A stretch of 64,000 nt of DNA from Caballeronia mineralivorans PML1(12). Lineage in GTDB: Bacteria; Pseudomonadota; Gammaproteobacteria; Burkholderiales; Burkholderiaceae. The stretch's first letter is position 1, and the number at the start of each line of letters is the position of its first letter. The translations under genes were made by a program, and so were the position numbers. Location of the stretch: positions 208,461-272,460 of the forward strand of contig NZ_AEJF01000143.1 in assembly GCF_001028175.1 (NCBI RefSeq), in the 5' to 3' direction. The notes under the pieces are model-generated. The model saw only the letters and a list, made by a program, of their open reading frames with translations. It did not search any database and was not told the DNA's origin. This document shows positions 42,708-51,880 of the stretch, piece after piece.

Positions 42708-42784
42708 AGTGAGCATAGAACGTCTCACTTGCCCCGGGAAGACGGATAATGATGGTTAGACAATCCTCTTAAAGTGGACAATCC
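42708..42784. promoter_or_regulatory. Dyad and direct repeats between the GST and LysR genes
   Basis: AGTGAG (42708-42713) and CTCACT (42724-42729) form a dyad with 10 bp between. GACAATCC occurs twice just before the LysR start (about 42759 and 42777). The dyad is the likelier LysR target. Confidence 0.4.
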
Positions 42785-42785
42785 A

Positions 42786-43697
42786 ATGACTAGCCTGAGC
42801 GCTGTCAATCTTAACCGGCTGGTGGTTTTCGCGGCCGTGGTCGAGGCCGGTTCGCTGACGGCCGCTGCCGATCGTCTCGGAATTGCGAAGACAATGGTCA
42901 GTACGCACATGCAGCGTCTCGAAGCCGAGGTCGGCGCGAGCCTGCTCGTACGCACCACGCGCCGGGTCAGCGTGACCGAGGCCGGCAGGGCGTTTTACGA
43001 ATCAAGCCGGCAGATCCTGAACGCGACTGAAGAAGCGATCTCGGCGTTGACGCAGGAGTCGGGCGCGTTGCGGGGAACGCTGCGTGTTGCCACGCCGATC
43101 GACTATGGGGCAAGCGTGGTGGTGCCCATGCTGGTCGCGGTGCAGCAACGGCATCCGGAGCTCAAGATTGAACTCGTGTCAGCTGACCGTCAGGTGGATC
43201 TGGTCGCAGAAGCGGTCGATGTAGCGATCCGGCTTGGGCGGCTGGCAGATTCGAGTCATCGCGCGGTCAAGATTGGCGGTTTCGTCAAATGGCTCGTTGC
43301 GAGTCCCGGGTTTGTCGCCCAGTGGGGTAAGCCGACTACGCTCGATGCGGTTGTCAAGCTGCCGTTCGTCGGCATGTCTGCGTTGCAAAAGCCGCTGGTG
43401 GCGCCGCTCGAAAGCACGCGCGGCGGGAAGCGGACTGTCCGGTTCAGTTCGGGATTTCTCGCAGACACCGCGCCTACGTGTCGCGCTGCAACATTGGCAG
43501 GCGCCGGCGTGGCCTATCTGACTGATTTTTCGATCGGAGAGGATGTCGCGGCGGGACGGCTGGTGCGGTTGCTGCCGGCGTGGTCATCGCCGCCCGCGGG
43601 CATTCACGCAATCTTTCCATCGGCACGTTATCCGGTGCCGAAGGTGCGGGTGTTCATCGATGCGCTCAAGGCCCATCTTGAGACGAAAGGCGGCTAA
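42786..43697 (+). CDS. LysR-family transcription regulator
   Basis: This 303-residue protein has the N-terminal LysR winged helix, with LVVFAAVVEAGSLTAAADRL and GIAKTMVSTHMQRLEAEVGA. The effector domain contains GTLRVATPIDYGASVVVPML. It belongs to the CrgA/DsdC-like subgroup by its FVGMSAL and FSSGFLADTAPTCRAA stretches. An in-frame GTG lies 12 nt upstream as an alternative start. It is divergent from the GST gene and is the probable regulator of that operon. Confidence 0.88.
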   Translation: MTSLSAVNLNRLVVFAAVVEAGSLTAAADRLGIAKTMVSTHMQRLEAEVGASLLVRTTRRVSVTEAGRAFYESSRQILNATEEAISALTQESGALRGTLRVATPIDYGASVVVPMLVAVQQRHPELKIELVSADRQVDLVAEAVDVAIRLGRLADSSHRAVKIGGFVKWLVASPGFVAQWGKPTTLDAVVKLPFVGMSALQKPLVAPLESTRGGKRTVRFSSGFLADTAPTCRAATLAGAGVAYLTDFSIGEDVAAGRLVRLLPAWSSPPAGIHAIFPSARYPVPKVRVFIDALKAHLETKGG

Positions 43698-43783
43698 GCC
43701 GATGTTTCGTTCGCCGCGGTGCTGTCCACCGATGAATGGCTCGATGTGCTTGCAACCGGCGTAGCGCCCGGGCGTCTGTGCGT

Positions 43784-45022
43784 TTATCGACTGTCAGCGG
43801 GTCCGGCGCCTATCTGCCAGACGTAGACGGGTTCCTTCTGGTTGATCGACCAGTCGCCAACGAGTTTGGCCTTGTACACAATCGGATTATGCGAGGAGAC
43901 CGCGCGCGCATTGCGCCAATGGCGATCCAGCGCTTTTCCTCCTCCAACAGCCGATGCACCGAGCGCATCGAACAGATGGGTCGAGGCGCGCAAGGCAAGT
44001 TCTGTTGCAACGATCTGTCCTTTGGCGGATTCAATTTCAGCCTCGATATTGAAGCGGTTTTCAGCGTCGACGTCATCGGCAAAACGCGCTTCATACGCCC
44101 GCTGTGCCGGTTCCGTTGCGCGTAAGGCGACGGCTTCTGCGGCATAGGCCCAAGCCGCGATCTCACCTACCACTTGTTGAATCTGAACGTCCTGGCTGAC
44201 GTGCGGCGCATTGCCGTGGCTATAGATCCGTTTGCGCGCTCGCACCTCGGCCGCAGCATCAAGCTCAGCCGCCCGGGCGATACCGGCTAGCGTCGCGAGA
44301 TGGAACAGTTGATAGAACGCGGTCTGATATTTAAAGCGCCGGGAGAAATCCACGATATGACCCGGCTCGACCACTGCGTCTTTGAACACCGTCGTGCCGC
44401 TTCCCGTGGTGCGTTGACCAAAACCGTCCCAATCGTCGCTTAACGTCACGCCCGGTTGCTGCGTGGCGACCGCGACAATCACATCGCTGCCGTCTTCAGC
44501 GCGTTGCGCATAGACGTCGATCCAGTCCGCGAAAATGCTACCCGTGCTGTAGTACTTTTCGCCGTTCAAGACCCACCGGTCGCCTTGCTTAGCCACCTTG
44601 GTGATCACGCTGCCCAGCGCAACGTTGCCGACTTCTGTCCACGCATTGCCGAACAGATCGCCGCGCACAAAGCGTGCAAACCACTGGTCCCGCTCGGGGC
44701 TCGCGGGCGCATTGACCACGTCCTCGACGAACGCAAAGTGGCCGCGCAACGCCTGGGGAAGGTTGGAATCCGCGGCGCCGAGTTCAATCAGCAAGCGGAA
44801 TAACTGCTTGATGGAAACGCCCGCGCCGCCATGCGATACCGGCACGCGCAGTGCGCCAAAACCAGCTTGCTTTAGTTCCGTGATCTGATCGTAGGGAAGG
44901 GTCCGTAGCTGGTCACGCTCGACGGCGCCGGTGGCGATGCGCTCGAAGATCGGCCTGAAGCGGCTGGCGACACTCTCGTAATCCGCTCCAACCGATAACG
45001 CGACAGGCGGTAGTTGTGTCAT
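43784..45022 (-). CDS. DszC/SfnB-like flavin-dependent monooxygenase (acyl-CoA dehydrogenase fold)
   Basis: This 412-residue protein has the acyl-CoA dehydrogenase fold but is of the dibenzothiophene monooxygenase/SfnB group used in sulfur acquisition. The flavin-binding stretches are FGNAWTEVGNVALGSVITKV and WVLNGEKYYSTGSIFADWID. GSGTTVFKDAVV and the C-terminal SSHNPIVYKAKLVGDW are typical of the DszC branch. It uses reduced flavin supplied by a separate reductase. The start MTQLPPVALS was chosen because the 30 residues upstream lack family similarity. It is divergent from sfnG, which suggests a joint role in sulfone or organosulfur oxidation. Confidence 0.82.
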   Translation of the reverse strand: MTQLPPVALSVGADYESVASRFRPIFERIATGAVERDQLRTLPYDQITELKQAGFGALRVPVSHGGAGVSIKQLFRLLIELGAADSNLPQALRGHFAFVEDVVNAPASPERDQWFARFVRGDLFGNAWTEVGNVALGSVITKVAKQGDRWVLNGEKYYSTGSIFADWIDVYAQRAEDGSDVIVAVATQQPGVTLSDDWDGFGQRTTGSGTTVFKDAVVEPGHIVDFSRRFKYQTAFYQLFHLATLAGIARAAELDAAAEVRARKRIYSHGNAPHVSQDVQIQQVVGEIAAWAYAAEAVALRATEPAQRAYEARFADDVDAENRFNIEAEIESAKGQIVATELALRASTHLFDALGASAVGGGKALDRHWRNARAVSSHNPIVYKAKLVGDWSINQKEPVYVWQIGAGPADSR

Positions 45023-45396
45023 GTCGAAATCCTTGGGTGTTGTTTGTTGAAGTTTGTTGAAGGCGACGGTGGCGCGACGTTGGTCACCGCTGGCGCGAGT
45101 GCGCAGGCTCACAAATCTAGTTCATCGACTGTGTTTCCGTTAGATCGTTTTGCGGTTTGTTTATCGGGCTATGGCAGATGAAGGCCGCGACTGAACAGTA
45201 TTGCGTCGAACCCACCGTTTCAGCGTCAGGTTCCGTCGCTGCTGCTTATCTATGCCGGTTGCCGGACATATCGATAGCTGAATTAATTGATTGGTGGATG
45301 CCGCTGACTGAAATAGATTCAGAAGCTGTGAGTCGACCTCGCAGCGACGACGTAGGTCGCCAGTGAATCGGCATACTAATTAATCAGGAGATTGTC
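45023..45396. promoter_or_regulatory. Divergent promoter region of the sulfone utilisation genes
   Basis: These 374 bp lie between the DszC-like and sfnG genes. AGGAG stands before sfnG, and AT-rich stretches (GAATTAATTGATT, ACTAATTAATCA) are found at 45275-45390. I looked for a sigma-54 promoter, as in Pseudomonas sfn genes, and did not find a convincing one. An ORF inside it (45157-45366) looks spurious. Confidence 0.45.
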
Positions 45397-46497
45397 ATGA
45401 GCGAGAAGCAGGAAGCGCTTAAGTTTGCCTATTGGGTTCCGAACGTCAGCGGTGGCCTAGTGGTCAGCACTATCGAACAGCGCACTGACTGGAGCGTTGA
45501 ATATAACCAGAAGCTTGCACAGACCGCAGAGAAAGCGGGCTTCGAATACGCGCTTAGTCAGATCCGCTTTACGGCGGGCTATGGCGCGGATAATCAACAC
45601 GAGTCGGTGTCGTTCAGTCAGGCTTTGCTGCACGCGACCACCAAGCTGAAAGTACTCGCCGCCATCTTGCCCGGACCGTGGAGTCCGGCGGTTGTCGCCA
45701 AGCAGATTGCGACGATCGATCATATCTCCAAGGGGCGGATTGGCATCAACGTGGTAAGCGGATGGTTCAAAGGCGAATTCACGGCGATCGGCGAGCCGTG
45801 GCTTGAACACGACGAACGTTATCGCCGGTCGCACGAATTTATCGAAGCGCTCAAGGGCATCTGGACTCAGGATAACTTTACGTTCCGGGGCGATTTTTAT
45901 CGATTCAACAACTACACGCTGAGTCCGAAGCCGGTGCAAAAACCGCACCCTGAAATCTTTCAGGGCGGCAGTTCGCGTGCAGCCCGCGACAATGCCGCGA
46001 GCGTCTCCGACTGGTACTTCACCAACGGCAATACCCCTGAGAACCTGAGGCTGCAGATCGACGATATCCAGGCCAAGGCGGCTGTCAACAACCACAAGGT
46101 GCGCATTGGCGTGAATGCGTTCGTGATTGCCCGCGACACCGAAGAAGAAGCCAAGGCGGTACTCGCCGACATCATCAAGCATGCGCATGTGGAAGCGGTC
46201 CATGCATTCGGCGACGCCGCCAAGCAGGCGGGCAGCGCGTCGCCTGAAGGCGAGGGCAACTGGGCCAAATCCACGTTCGAAGACCTGGTGCAATACAACG
46301 ACGGTTTCCGCACCAACCTGATCGGGACACCACAGCAGATCGCAGAGCGGATCGTGGAATTGAAAGCGGTAGGCGTGGATCTTGTGCTCGCCGGTTTCCT
46401 GCACTTTATCGAAGAGGTCGAGTATTTTGGGCAACGCGTCTTGCCGCTCGTGCGTGAACTCGAAGAGGCTGCGCAACTTGAAGCCAAGGCTGCTTGA
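45397..46497 (+). CDS. sfnG: FMNH2-dependent dimethylsulfone monooxygenase SfnG
   Basis: This 366-residue luciferase-like flavin monooxygenase converts dimethylsulfone to methanesulfinate in Pseudomonas. It begins LKFAYWVPNVSGGLVVSTIE with the SfnG-typical FEYALSQIRFTAGYGADNQH and GRIGINVVSGWFKGEF. NNYTLSPKPVQKPHPEIFQG further supports the call. The length matches the known enzyme. AGGAG is well placed upstream. It is the first gene of a seven-gene operon that goes on with an AMP-binding-like protein and a Liv-type importer, with only 1 nt between its stop and the next start. Confidence 0.9.
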   Translation: MSEKQEALKFAYWVPNVSGGLVVSTIEQRTDWSVEYNQKLAQTAEKAGFEYALSQIRFTAGYGADNQHESVSFSQALLHATTKLKVLAAILPGPWSPAVVAKQIATIDHISKGRIGINVVSGWFKGEFTAIGEPWLEHDERYRRSHEFIEALKGIWTQDNFTFRGDFYRFNNYTLSPKPVQKPHPEIFQGGSSRAARDNAASVSDWYFTNGNTPENLRLQIDDIQAKAAVNNHKVRIGVNAFVIARDTEEEAKAVLADIIKHAHVEAVHAFGDAAKQAGSASPEGEGNWAKSTFEDLVQYNDGFRTNLIGTPQQIAERIVELKAVGVDLVLAGFLHFIEEVEYFGQRVLPLVRELEEAAQLEAKAA

Positions 46498-46498
46498 G

Positions 46499-47644
46499 AT
46501 GGTGGCGCCGACGCGGGGCAAAGAGACCGTGCTCGCTGACACTCTGCCCGGGTGGCTTGCCGGGCAAGCGCAGTCCCGTCCTCAGGCGCCCGCGTTGCGG
46601 CATAAGCGGCTGGGGCGTTGGGAGCAGTTGAGCTGGCAAGTGCTCGCCGCGAAAGTCGAGGCACTAGCCGCTGGTTTGGCGGCGCATGATTTCGGTCCCG
46701 GCGACGCGCTGCTGCTCGTCAGCCAGCCCCGCGAGGAGGCGCTGTCATTGTCTCTGGCTGCCCAATGGCGCGGCGGGATTGCGGTGCCGGTCGAACCTTC
46801 GGTATCGGATCGAACGCTTGCCGAAATCGTGCGGCGTCTTGCGCCGCTTTTCACCTTCGCCGACGACGATCGGCAGGTCGATCGCCTGCTCGCGTTGTCG
46901 CAATGGGTCATCGATGCGAACCCGCGCGGACTATGGCCGCATCCGCATGCGGACGTGCTTGAATACAGGACGTTTCTGTTGTCGGATAAACGTGTTCAAG
47001 CCTTCGCACGACCCGATCATGACGCGTATATCTTCTACCGCGGCGACGCTGAACGCGGCCTCGAGGAGCAGCGCGTCACCCATGCAACGCTGATTCGCGA
47101 GGCACAGCAAGTCGCTGCAAAGGAGCATCTTCACCCCGGCGATGATGCGTTCGCCGCCCGCGCATTCGCGACAGCGGCGCAGGCGCGCTATCTGGTTGCG
47201 CCGTGGATACTGACCGGCTTTCGTTTGAATTTTCCCGAATCGCTGGATACACGCGACAACGACCGGCGTGAACTCGCGCCCACGCTCGTCGCGGGAACAC
47301 GCGAGACCTATGGACGGGTCGCACGGCTGGTCGATGCAAGATTGCCCGGCGAGGGTTCCATCCGGCGGCGCCTGCTGGATAGCCTGAGCGATGAGCGTTC
47401 TTCCAGGCTGTTGCGCTTCGTCGCGTGGTGGGGCGTCGCGCGGCCGTTGCGCGAGGTGATTGGCTTCAGGCGGACTCATGCTGCCCTGGTAGTCGGCGCG
47501 GCTCTGGATGACAACGCGGCGCGTCTCTTCAACGCACTACGAATCGATGTCCACGCGTGGCCGGATGACGGTCAGTGGCACCGCTTGCCGGAGCGCGGTC
47601 TGGCTCCGCAAGACACCGCCGATGTACAAGGACAACCCGCGTGA
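46499..47644 (+). CDS. Degenerate AMP-binding (acyl-CoA synthetase-like) protein
   Basis: This 381-residue protein resembles the N-terminal domain of long-chain acyl-CoA synthetases that accompany Liv-type importers: TLPGWLAGQAQSRPQAPALR, then LAAGLAAHDFGPGDALLLVS, then GGIAVPVEPS. Where working enzymes have the Ser/Thr/Gly-rich ATP loop, this one reads YIFYRGDAERGLEEQRVTHA. The later adenylation motifs and the C-terminal lid are missing. Intact relatives are about 600-650 residues. It is therefore probably a pseudoenzyme. The frame is open and tightly embedded: 1 nt after sfnG, and a 4-nt GTGA overlap with livG. Confidence 0.7.
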   Translation: MVAPTRGKETVLADTLPGWLAGQAQSRPQAPALRHKRLGRWEQLSWQVLAAKVEALAAGLAAHDFGPGDALLLVSQPREEALSLSLAAQWRGGIAVPVEPSVSDRTLAEIVRRLAPLFTFADDDRQVDRLLALSQWVIDANPRGLWPHPHADVLEYRTFLLSDKRVQAFARPDHDAYIFYRGDAERGLEEQRVTHATLIREAQQVAAKEHLHPGDDAFAARAFATAAQARYLVAPWILTGFRLNFPESLDTRDNDRRELAPTLVAGTRETYGRVARLVDARLPGEGSIRRRLLDSLSDERSSRLLRFVAWWGVARPLREVIGFRRTHAALVVGAALDDNAARLFNALRIDVHAWPDDGQWHRLPERGLAPQDTADVQGQPA

Positions 47645-48441
47645 CGTCACTAGAACGGCCCTTACCATTACCCACTGAACCGCTGCTTTCGCTGGACGGG
47701 ATTTCATTGTCGTTCGGCGGTGTCAAGGCCATCGCCGACATCAGCTTCGATGTCCGTCAAGGCGAGATCTGCGCATTGATCGGCCCGAACGGCGCCGGCA
47801 AGAGTTCGCTTCTCAACGTCATCAATGGTGTCTACCGGCCGCAGCAGGGCACGGTGACCTTCGACGGCACCGGGAGCCGCCGCATGAGTTCGCACGACGC
47901 GGCGCGTCGCGGTATTGCGCGCACGTTTCAAAACATCGCGCTGTTCCGGCGCATGAGCGTGCTCGACAATGTTTTGACGGGACGCAACCTGCATCGCGGC
48001 AGCACATGGCTCGAACAGACCTTTCGAGTCGGCCGGGCCCGACGCGACGAAGCAACACAACGCCGTTACGCCGAAGTCGTGATCGAAGCACTCGATTTGC
48101 AGCGTGTGCGTGACAGCGTCGTGGGCACGCTGTCGTATGGCGTTCAGAAGCGCGTGGAACTGGCTCGCGCGTTGGCGGCCGAGCCGCGGTTGCTGTTGCT
48201 CGATGAGCCGATGGCCGGCATGAATGCCGACGAGAAACGCGCGATGGCGGGTTTCATCGTCGACGCCAATGAACAATTCGGCGTGACCGTCGTGCTGATC
48301 GAGCACGACATCGGCGTGGTGATGGATCTCTCCGATCATATCGTCGTGCTCGATTACGGCAAGAAGATTGCGGACGGTAGTCCCGCTGAGGTGCGTGTTG
48401 ATCCCGGCGTGCTGGCGGCTTATCTCGGCACGCGTCACTGA
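47641..48441 (+). CDS. livG: Branched-chain-type ABC transporter ATP-binding protein LivG
   Basis: This 266-residue ATPase is of the LivG type. Walker A is GPNGAGKSS, the Q-loop ARTFQNIALFRRMSVLDN is typical, the signature is degenerate (LSYGVQKRVELARAL), and Walker B is LLLLDEPMAGMN. The start is GTG at 47641, overlapping the preceding TGA (GTGA). LSYG in place of LSGG is common in LivG proteins linked to acyl-CoA synthetases. It works with LivF as the two ATPase subunits of the importer. Confidence 0.87.
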   Translation: MTSLERPLPLPTEPLLSLDGISLSFGGVKAIADISFDVRQGEICALIGPNGAGKSSLLNVINGVYRPQQGTVTFDGTGSRRMSSHDAARRGIARTFQNIALFRRMSVLDNVLTGRNLHRGSTWLEQTFRVGRARRDEATQRRYAEVVIEALDLQRVRDSVVGTLSYGVQKRVELARALAAEPRLLLLDEPMAGMNADEKRAMAGFIVDANEQFGVTVVLIEHDIGVVMDLSDHIVVLDYGKKIADGSPAEVRVDPGVLAAYLGTRH

Positions 48442-48506
48442 CCTCGGCGCGCTTGTCGATCTCGTCGATCTTATCGATTTCATTGATTCACCCAAAGGCT
48501 GCATCC

Positions 48507-49388
48507 ATGAGTTTCTTTCTCGAAGTGCTGGTCGGCGGTTTGTTGGCCGGCGTGATGTATTCGCTCGTCGCGATCGGCTTCGTGTTGATCTACAAGGCAT
48601 CGGGCGTGTTCAATTTTGCGCAGGGTTCACTGGTGTTGTTCGGCGCGCTCACCTTCGTGAGCCTGGTCGAACGCCATGTTGCGCCCTGGCTTGCATTCGC
48701 GGCAACGCTTGCAGTATTGGTGCTGATCGCCATGGCAATAGAACGCGTCGTGCTGCGGCCGCTCGTGAACCGGACGCCTATCGTGCTGTTCATGGCGACG
48801 CTCGGGTTGAGCTTCATTCTAGAAGGCGCTGCGCAGTTGTTCTGGGGCGCGCAAGTGCATGGCCTGGATCTGGGTATCGACGACAAGCCGCTTCAGCTGG
48901 GTGGCGTGATGATCAGCCAGTTCGATCTGTTCGCGGCAGCCACTGCGGGTGTGCTGGTCATTGCGCTGTCGTTGATGACCAGCCGGACACGGCTCGGGTT
49001 GTCGTTGCGCGCGGTCGCGGACGATCCGCTTGCAGCGCTCGCGGTCGGCATCCGGCTGCCGCGAATCTGGGCCGTCGTCTGGTCGCTGGCGGGTTTCGTC
49101 AGTCTCGTCGCCGGCCTGCTATGGGGCGCACGGCTCGGTGTGCAGTTCTCGCTGTCGCTGGTGGTGCTGAAGGCGCTCCCGGTGCTGATCATCGGTGGCT
49201 TCTCGTCGATCGGCGGGGCGATAGCCGGCGGCCTGCTGGTCGGGGCGTCGGAAAAGCTGGCCGAGGTGTACGTCGGCTCGGTAATAGGCGGAGGGATCGA
49301 GAACTGGTTTCCGTATGTTCTAGCGCTCCTGTTCCTGCTCGCGCGTCCTGCGGGCTTGTTCGGCGAACCTGCCGTCGAACGGGTATGA
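48507..49388 (+). CDS. livH: Branched-chain-type ABC transporter permease LivH
   Basis: This 293-residue permease is of the LivH type, with about eight hydrophobic segments. It begins FFLEVLVGGLLAGVMYSLVA and contains the hallmark GVFNFAQGSLVLFGA. The conserved loop LRAVADDPLAALAVGIRLPR and the C-terminal GGFSSIGGAIAGGLLVGASE are also present. It is 65 bp after livG and overlaps livM by 4 nt. Confidence 0.88.
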   Translation: MSFFLEVLVGGLLAGVMYSLVAIGFVLIYKASGVFNFAQGSLVLFGALTFVSLVERHVAPWLAFAATLAVLVLIAMAIERVVLRPLVNRTPIVLFMATLGLSFILEGAAQLFWGAQVHGLDLGIDDKPLQLGGVMISQFDLFAAATAGVLVIALSLMTSRTRLGLSLRAVADDPLAALAVGIRLPRIWAVVWSLAGFVSLVAGLLWGARLGVQFSLSLVVLKALPVLIIGGFSSIGGAIAGGLLVGASEKLAEVYVGSVIGGGIENWFPYVLALLFLLARPAGLFGEPAVERV

Positions 49389-50443
49389 GGCTGTTTATGT
49401 CGAACCTTGTCATGCGCCGCCCAGGGCTGAACATTTCAACGCCGAGCGCATCAGGACTCGTTTTGATCGCGAGCCTGGCGGTCCTCGCGGCCATGCCGGG
49501 CGTAGCCAGCGAATACTGGCTGAGCGCAGTGCTGACGCCATTTCTGATCTTGTCGCTGGCCGGGTTGGGCTTGAATTTGTTGACGGGTTATGCCGGTCAA
49601 CTGTCACTGGGCTCCGCGGCTTTCATGGCGATCGGCGCGTACGCCACCTATAACTTCGCCGTCCGCTTGCCGGGTTTGTCGCTGCTGGTGGATCTTGCGT
49701 TGGGAGGCTTGTCGACTGCGGCAATTGCCACGTTATTCGGTTTGCCAAGCCTTCGCATCAAGGGTTTTTACCTGATTGCTTCGACGCTGGTCGCGCAATT
49801 TTTCGTCGAATGGCTTCTCACGAAAGTGAGCTGGTTCTCCAATGACGATACGTCCGGCGTCCTGAGTGCGCCGCGGCTGTCGATCTTTGGCTGGTCCATC
49901 GCCACGCCGGTTTCGCGCTATCAGTTCGTTCTCGGCGTTGTCGCGGTGTTGTTCGCCGTGGCTGCCAGCCTCGTGCGCAGCGAACTCGGCCGGCGCTGGA
50001 TGGCGGTACGCGACATGGACACGGCGGCTGCGGTCATCGGCATTCCTATCGGCCGCACCAAACTGCTGGCGTTCGCTGTCAGTTCGTTCGTCATCGGGAT
50101 CGCAGGCGCGCTCTGGGCATTCGCTTATCTCGGCACGGTCGAGCCGCACGGCTTCGACCTCAACCTGTCGTTCCAGGTGCTGTTCATCATCATCATCGGC
50201 GGGATGGGCAGTATCTCGGGCAACTTCTACGGTGCGGCTTTCATTGTGTTGCTGCCCATCGCGCTGTCCCACGCGGCCGGTGCGCTCGCCGCCATCGGCG
50301 TGGACGTCGGGCAACTCCAGAATCTTCAGAAGATCCTCTTTGGCGTATTGATCATCGTATTCCTCATCAAAGAGCCGGACGGGCTTGCGCGACTTGTTCA
50401 GATCGCGCGGCAGCGCCTCAGGAACTGGCCGCTGCGGGCCTGA
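49385..50443 (+). CDS. livM: Branched-chain-type ABC transporter permease LivM
   Basis: This 352-residue permease is of the LivM type, with the hallmark LLTGYAGQLSLGSAAFMAIG near residue 65. The loop RDMDTAAAVIGIPIGRTKLL is near residue 210, and GGMGSISGNFYGAAFIV lies further on. The start at 49385 overlaps the livH stop (ATGA); an ATG 12 nt later is an alternative. Only this part of a much longer open frame is real, since its upstream portion lies over livH in another frame. Confidence 0.87.
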   Translation: MRLFMSNLVMRRPGLNISTPSASGLVLIASLAVLAAMPGVASEYWLSAVLTPFLILSLAGLGLNLLTGYAGQLSLGSAAFMAIGAYATYNFAVRLPGLSLLVDLALGGLSTAAIATLFGLPSLRIKGFYLIASTLVAQFFVEWLLTKVSWFSNDDTSGVLSAPRLSIFGWSIATPVSRYQFVLGVVAVLFAVAASLVRSELGRRWMAVRDMDTAAAVIGIPIGRTKLLAFAVSSFVIGIAGALWAFAYLGTVEPHGFDLNLSFQVLFIIIIGGMGSISGNFYGAAFIVLLPIALSHAAGALAAIGVDVGQLQNLQKILFGVLIIVFLIKEPDGLARLVQIARQRLRNWPLRA

Positions 50444-50507
50444 ACGTTTCAGCAGAAACACTCGTAGACCTCTCACCTCAATCCAAACAGACACGGACGC
50501 GTTCAGC

Positions 50508-51878
50508 ATGAATCATTCACTATCACGTTATTTCCGCGCGACCTGGTCGCGTGTGACGGCCATTGCCGGCGTATCGCTATTGCTCGCGGCCGGCGTTGTT
50601 GCGACTGCTTCGGCCGCCTACGCGGGAGGCGAAGAGTACTTCCCTTTGCAGAGTTATAGGGTGGGGCCGTACGCGGCCGGCGGCACGGGTTTCTTCGGCG
50701 GGTTCATCGACTACATGCAGCTCATCAATACCCGTGATGGCGGTGTGAACGGCGTCAAGCTGACCTGGAGCGAATGCGAAACCGAGTACGTGGTGGAGAA
50801 GGGCGTGGAGTGCTACGAGCGCCTCAAGGCTGGCCTCAACGGCGCGCCGGCGGCGGCCACCAATCCGCTTTCGGTCGGCATAGCGTATGCGACCCTTGAT
50901 CGGTCGACGGCGGACAAGCTACCGCTCGTCACGATCAATCATGGCCGCACGGACTCGACCGATGGCGCCGTTTTCCCCTACGTGTTTCCGCTGCAACTGA
51001 ACCCGTACAGCGAGGTTTCCGCGATCATCAACTACATCGGGACGCAGTCGGGCGGGTTGCAGGGTTTGAAGGGCAAGAAGATCGTGGTGCTTTATCACGG
51101 CTCACCCTATGGCCGCGAGACGATTCCCGTACTCGATACTCTCGCGAAGAAGTATGGCTTCGAACTGACGCAGACCGAAGTGCCGCATCCGGGTAACGAA
51201 CAGGGTTCGCAGTGGCTGAATATTCATCGCATCAATCCTGACTGGGTCATCCTGCGCGGCTGGGGCGTGATGAATCCGGTGGCGCTCAAGTCCGCGCAGA
51301 AGGTGGGTTTTCCAGCGAATCATATCATCGGCAACATCTGGAGTAATTCGGAGGAAGACGTGCGTCCTGCCGGCGATGCTGCGAAGGGCTTCATTTCCAT
51401 CACCACGCATCCGTCGGGCACGAACTATCCCGTGCTCCAGGCTATCGATCAATACGTCGTCAAGCCCGGCAAGGGCAACCTCAATGACCCGGCGCGCTTC
51501 GGGACGGTGTACTACAACCTTGGTGTCGTGAACGGCATTCTCAACGTCGAAGCATTGCGAGTCGCACAGGCGAAATACGGCAATAAGCCGCTGACGGGCG
51601 AACAGGTGCGCTGGGGTTTCGAACACCTGGACCTCGATAACGCCCGCTTGAAACAGTTGGGCGCATTCGGGCTGGTACAGCCGCTCAAGCTGTCGTGCGC
51701 GGACCACGAGGGCGGCGGTGCCGTACGCTTCCAGCAATGGGACGGCCAGCACTGGAAGGTGATCAGCGACTGGGTGCAGGCGGATCGCGCGCTGCTGCGT
51801 CCGATCATCGAAAAATCGGCGAATGCGTACGCGAAAGAGAGGGGCATCACGCCGCGCGACTGCAGCAAGGATCTGTAG
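50508..51878 (+). CDS. Branched-chain-type ABC substrate-binding protein (LivK-like)
   Basis: This 456-residue periplasmic binding protein of the Leu/Ile/Val-binding (type I) class has a signal peptide at residues 1-40 (AIAGVSLLLAAGVVATASA). The mature part contains GTGFFGGFIDYMQLINTRDG and GGVNGVKLTWSECETEY. It is about 80 residues longer than classic LivK, like the binding proteins that accompany acyl-CoA-synthetase-linked Liv systems. The ligand is unknown. The sfnG gene at the operon start suggests an organosulfur compound, but an aromatic or fatty acid is also possible. Confidence 0.83.
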   Translation: MNHSLSRYFRATWSRVTAIAGVSLLLAAGVVATASAAYAGGEEYFPLQSYRVGPYAAGGTGFFGGFIDYMQLINTRDGGVNGVKLTWSECETEYVVEKGVECYERLKAGLNGAPAAATNPLSVGIAYATLDRSTADKLPLVTINHGRTDSTDGAVFPYVFPLQLNPYSEVSAIINYIGTQSGGLQGLKGKKIVVLYHGSPYGRETIPVLDTLAKKYGFELTQTEVPHPGNEQGSQWLNIHRINPDWVILRGWGVMNPVALKSAQKVGFPANHIIGNIWSNSEEDVRPAGDAAKGFISITTHPSGTNYPVLQAIDQYVVKPGKGNLNDPARFGTVYYNLGVVNGILNVEALRVAQAKYGNKPLTGEQVRWGFEHLDLDNARLKQLGAFGLVQPLKLSCADHEGGGAVRFQQWDGQHWKVISDWVQADRALLRPIIEKSANAYAKERGITPRDCSKDL

Positions 51879-51880
51879 CA

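Noticed and set aside
45157..45366. Small ORF between the DszC-like gene and sfnG
   Set aside because: It sits in the promoter region, lacks a ribosome binding site and looks like random sequence.
45023..45396. Sigma-54 promoter for sfnG as in Pseudomonas
   Set aside because: No convincing GG-N10-GC pair with the right flanks was found.
48368..50443. A 691-codon open frame spanning livH and livM
   Set aside because: Its first 340 codons lie over livH in another frame and have no family similarity; only the part from 49385 is the real LivM.
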